NCBI GenBank assembly: GCA_964035575.1
Contig: OZ037839.1
Location: 1,191,220 to 1,255,219, forward strand
DNA length: 64,000 nt
Source of the DNA: Rhynchopus sp. YZ270_cl-10
Taxonomy: Eukaryota > Euglenozoa > Diplonemea > Diplonemida > Diplonemidae
Direction of reading: 5' to 3'
Shown: positions 63,142 through 64,000 of the stretch, piece by piece
Position numbering within the stretch: the stretch's first letter is position 1
Layout: the number at the start of each line of letters is the position of its first letter
Program-made: the position numbers and the translations under genes
The notes under the pieces: generated by a model
Seen by the model: the letters and a program-made list of their open reading frames with translations, nothing else
What the model was told of the DNA's origin: nothing
The model's database searches: none

Positions 63142-63234
63142 TAGATCTCCTTTTCACGTTTTTCAGTCTTTTGAGCAACAGACAAATAGAAACGAGTCTC
63201 TCGAGCATGTTATCCCCCCATTTTGCTGCATCTC

Positions 63235-63273
63235 GTCTCCCTCCTCCTCCTTCTCAACACCACCCCACAACAG
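63235..63273 (+). promoter_or_regulatory. conserved pyrimidine tract and AG, LRR copy 5
   Basis: CTCCCTCCTCCTCCTTCTC and then CCCCACAACAG, about 21 bases before the ATG, as in the other copies. Confidence 0.5.
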
Positions 63274-63294
63274 AGCAACACGTCACTCGAAACA

Positions 63295-64000
63295 ATGGAA
63301 CTGTGTGTGCAGGGATATGATGAAAACAAATTCGTGATTGAGGTGGGTGAGAACGACACAACGGAGACGATGCGGCAGAAGGTGGCGTCTGCAACAGGGT
63401 TGTGCGAAGACAGCTTCCGCATGGGCTTCGGAGGGAAGGAGGAAGGAGAGGACATCACAGAACTGAGTGCTGGAGACACAGTCGTGTTGACGAAGTCGAC
63501 GAAGTACCAATCTGTTGAGACACTTCGTGCCTTGGGTGAGACAGACATTTCCGAAGCGAGGTTGGCGACTGTGAAGGATCCTGAAGTGGCTTCTCTGCTT
63601 CTTCAGGCGGAGGTTGCGACTGTAATTCCGAACTCGTTTTTGTCGCTAGAATCGTTTACGAGACTTGATCTCTCTGCTGTGTCTGGTGTGACACGCATCG
63701 AGCACTACTTCCTCTACTGTTGTGGTTCAGTGGAAACCGTTGACTTGTCGGGATTGTGCAACGTTACGCACATCGTGGATGCCTGTCTCTCTTGCTGCAC
63801 ATCGTTGACAAGCCTTGACGTGTCAGGGTTCACTGGTGTGACGGTGATAGGGAACAGGTTCCTCCAAAGAAGTGGCGTCCTACATCTTGACTTATCCGCG
63901 ATGACGAGTGTGACGGAGGTTGGTGCAAACTTTCTCTACCACTGCGAGTCGTTGGAAAGGATTGACATCTCAGGATGGCGCAGAATCACGCACATTGAGG
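63295..64000 (+). CDS. UBL-LRR protein, copy 5 (runs off window)
   Basis: The first 235 codons are open: ubiquitin-like domain, linker and the first five LRRs, cut by the window end. The framework is near-identical to other copies, but the blocks beside FLxxC differ again: NSFLSLE, EHYFLYCCG, VDACLSCC, GNRFLQRSG, GANFLYHCE. The leader is shared with copy 3. Confidence 0.88.
   Translation, partial: MELCVQGYDENKFVIEVGENDTTETMRQKVASATGLCEDSFRMGFGGKEEGEDITELSAGDTVVLTKSTKYQSVETLRALGETDISEARLATVKDPEVASLLLQAEVATVIPNSFLSLESFTRLDLSAVSGVTRIEHYFLYCCGSVETVDLSGLCNVTHIVDACLSCCTSLTSLDVSGFTGVTVIGNRFLQRSGVLHLDLSAMTSVTEVGANFLYHCESLERIDISGWRRITHIE

Overview
The window looks like nuclear DNA of a free-living or parasitic unicellular eukaryote. 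Genes are intronless, and several are preceded by a long pyrimidine tract ending in AG a few tens of bases before the ATG, as expected for trans-splicing. Genes left of a large satellite lie on the minus strand and genes right of it on the plus strand. This suggests a kinetoplastid or other euglenozoan (bodonid-like), but no marker here fixes the taxon and no spliced-leader RNA gene was seen. No bacterial features and no virus-like element were recognised.

Layout. 1-8.1 kb is repeat-rich DNA with no supported gene: a 493-bp tandem duplication, a 675-bp (GGGGGA)n tract, a foldback sequence, homopolymers and AAAAACCC arrays. 8.1-11.1 kb has two minus-strand genes: a small stand-alone FYVE-finger protein and a 576-aa protein with a GNAT acetyltransferase-like core. 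11.9-39.6 kb is a 38-bp satellite (about 650 monomers). It is split near its left end by a 2.6-kb composite of palindromes and 20-21-bp minisatellites inserted cleanly into one monomer. 39.6-41.0 kb is unique non-coding DNA. 41.1-45.6 kb encodes a 1500-aa protein of unknown function.

45.9-64.0 kb is the most interesting part: a tandem family of proteins with an N-terminal ubiquitin-like domain, 12-13 BspA-type (LRR_5-like) leucine-rich repeats, and in some copies a Gly/Gln/Phe-Gly repeat tail ending in a conserved peptide. There are three near-full copies, one copy lacking the ubiquitin-like start, one orphan tail, one frame-disrupted tail and a fifth copy running off the window. At DNA level the copies are almost identical except for short blocks in each LRR (the residues around the conserved F-L and before the Cys), where whole codons differ between copies. 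This is the pattern of a diversifying recognition-receptor family, which I infer but cannot prove.

The LRR cluster is also an insertion record. A spacer (51.3-52.2 kb) recurs at 57.5-63.1 kb, where an apparently intact 4.8-kb hAT transposon interrupts it. The 51.6-kb copy is the exact empty site and shows a 5-bp target duplication. The 51.3-kb copy ends in a different 0.84-kb terminal-inverted-repeat element carrying a relic of an EGF-like repeat gene.
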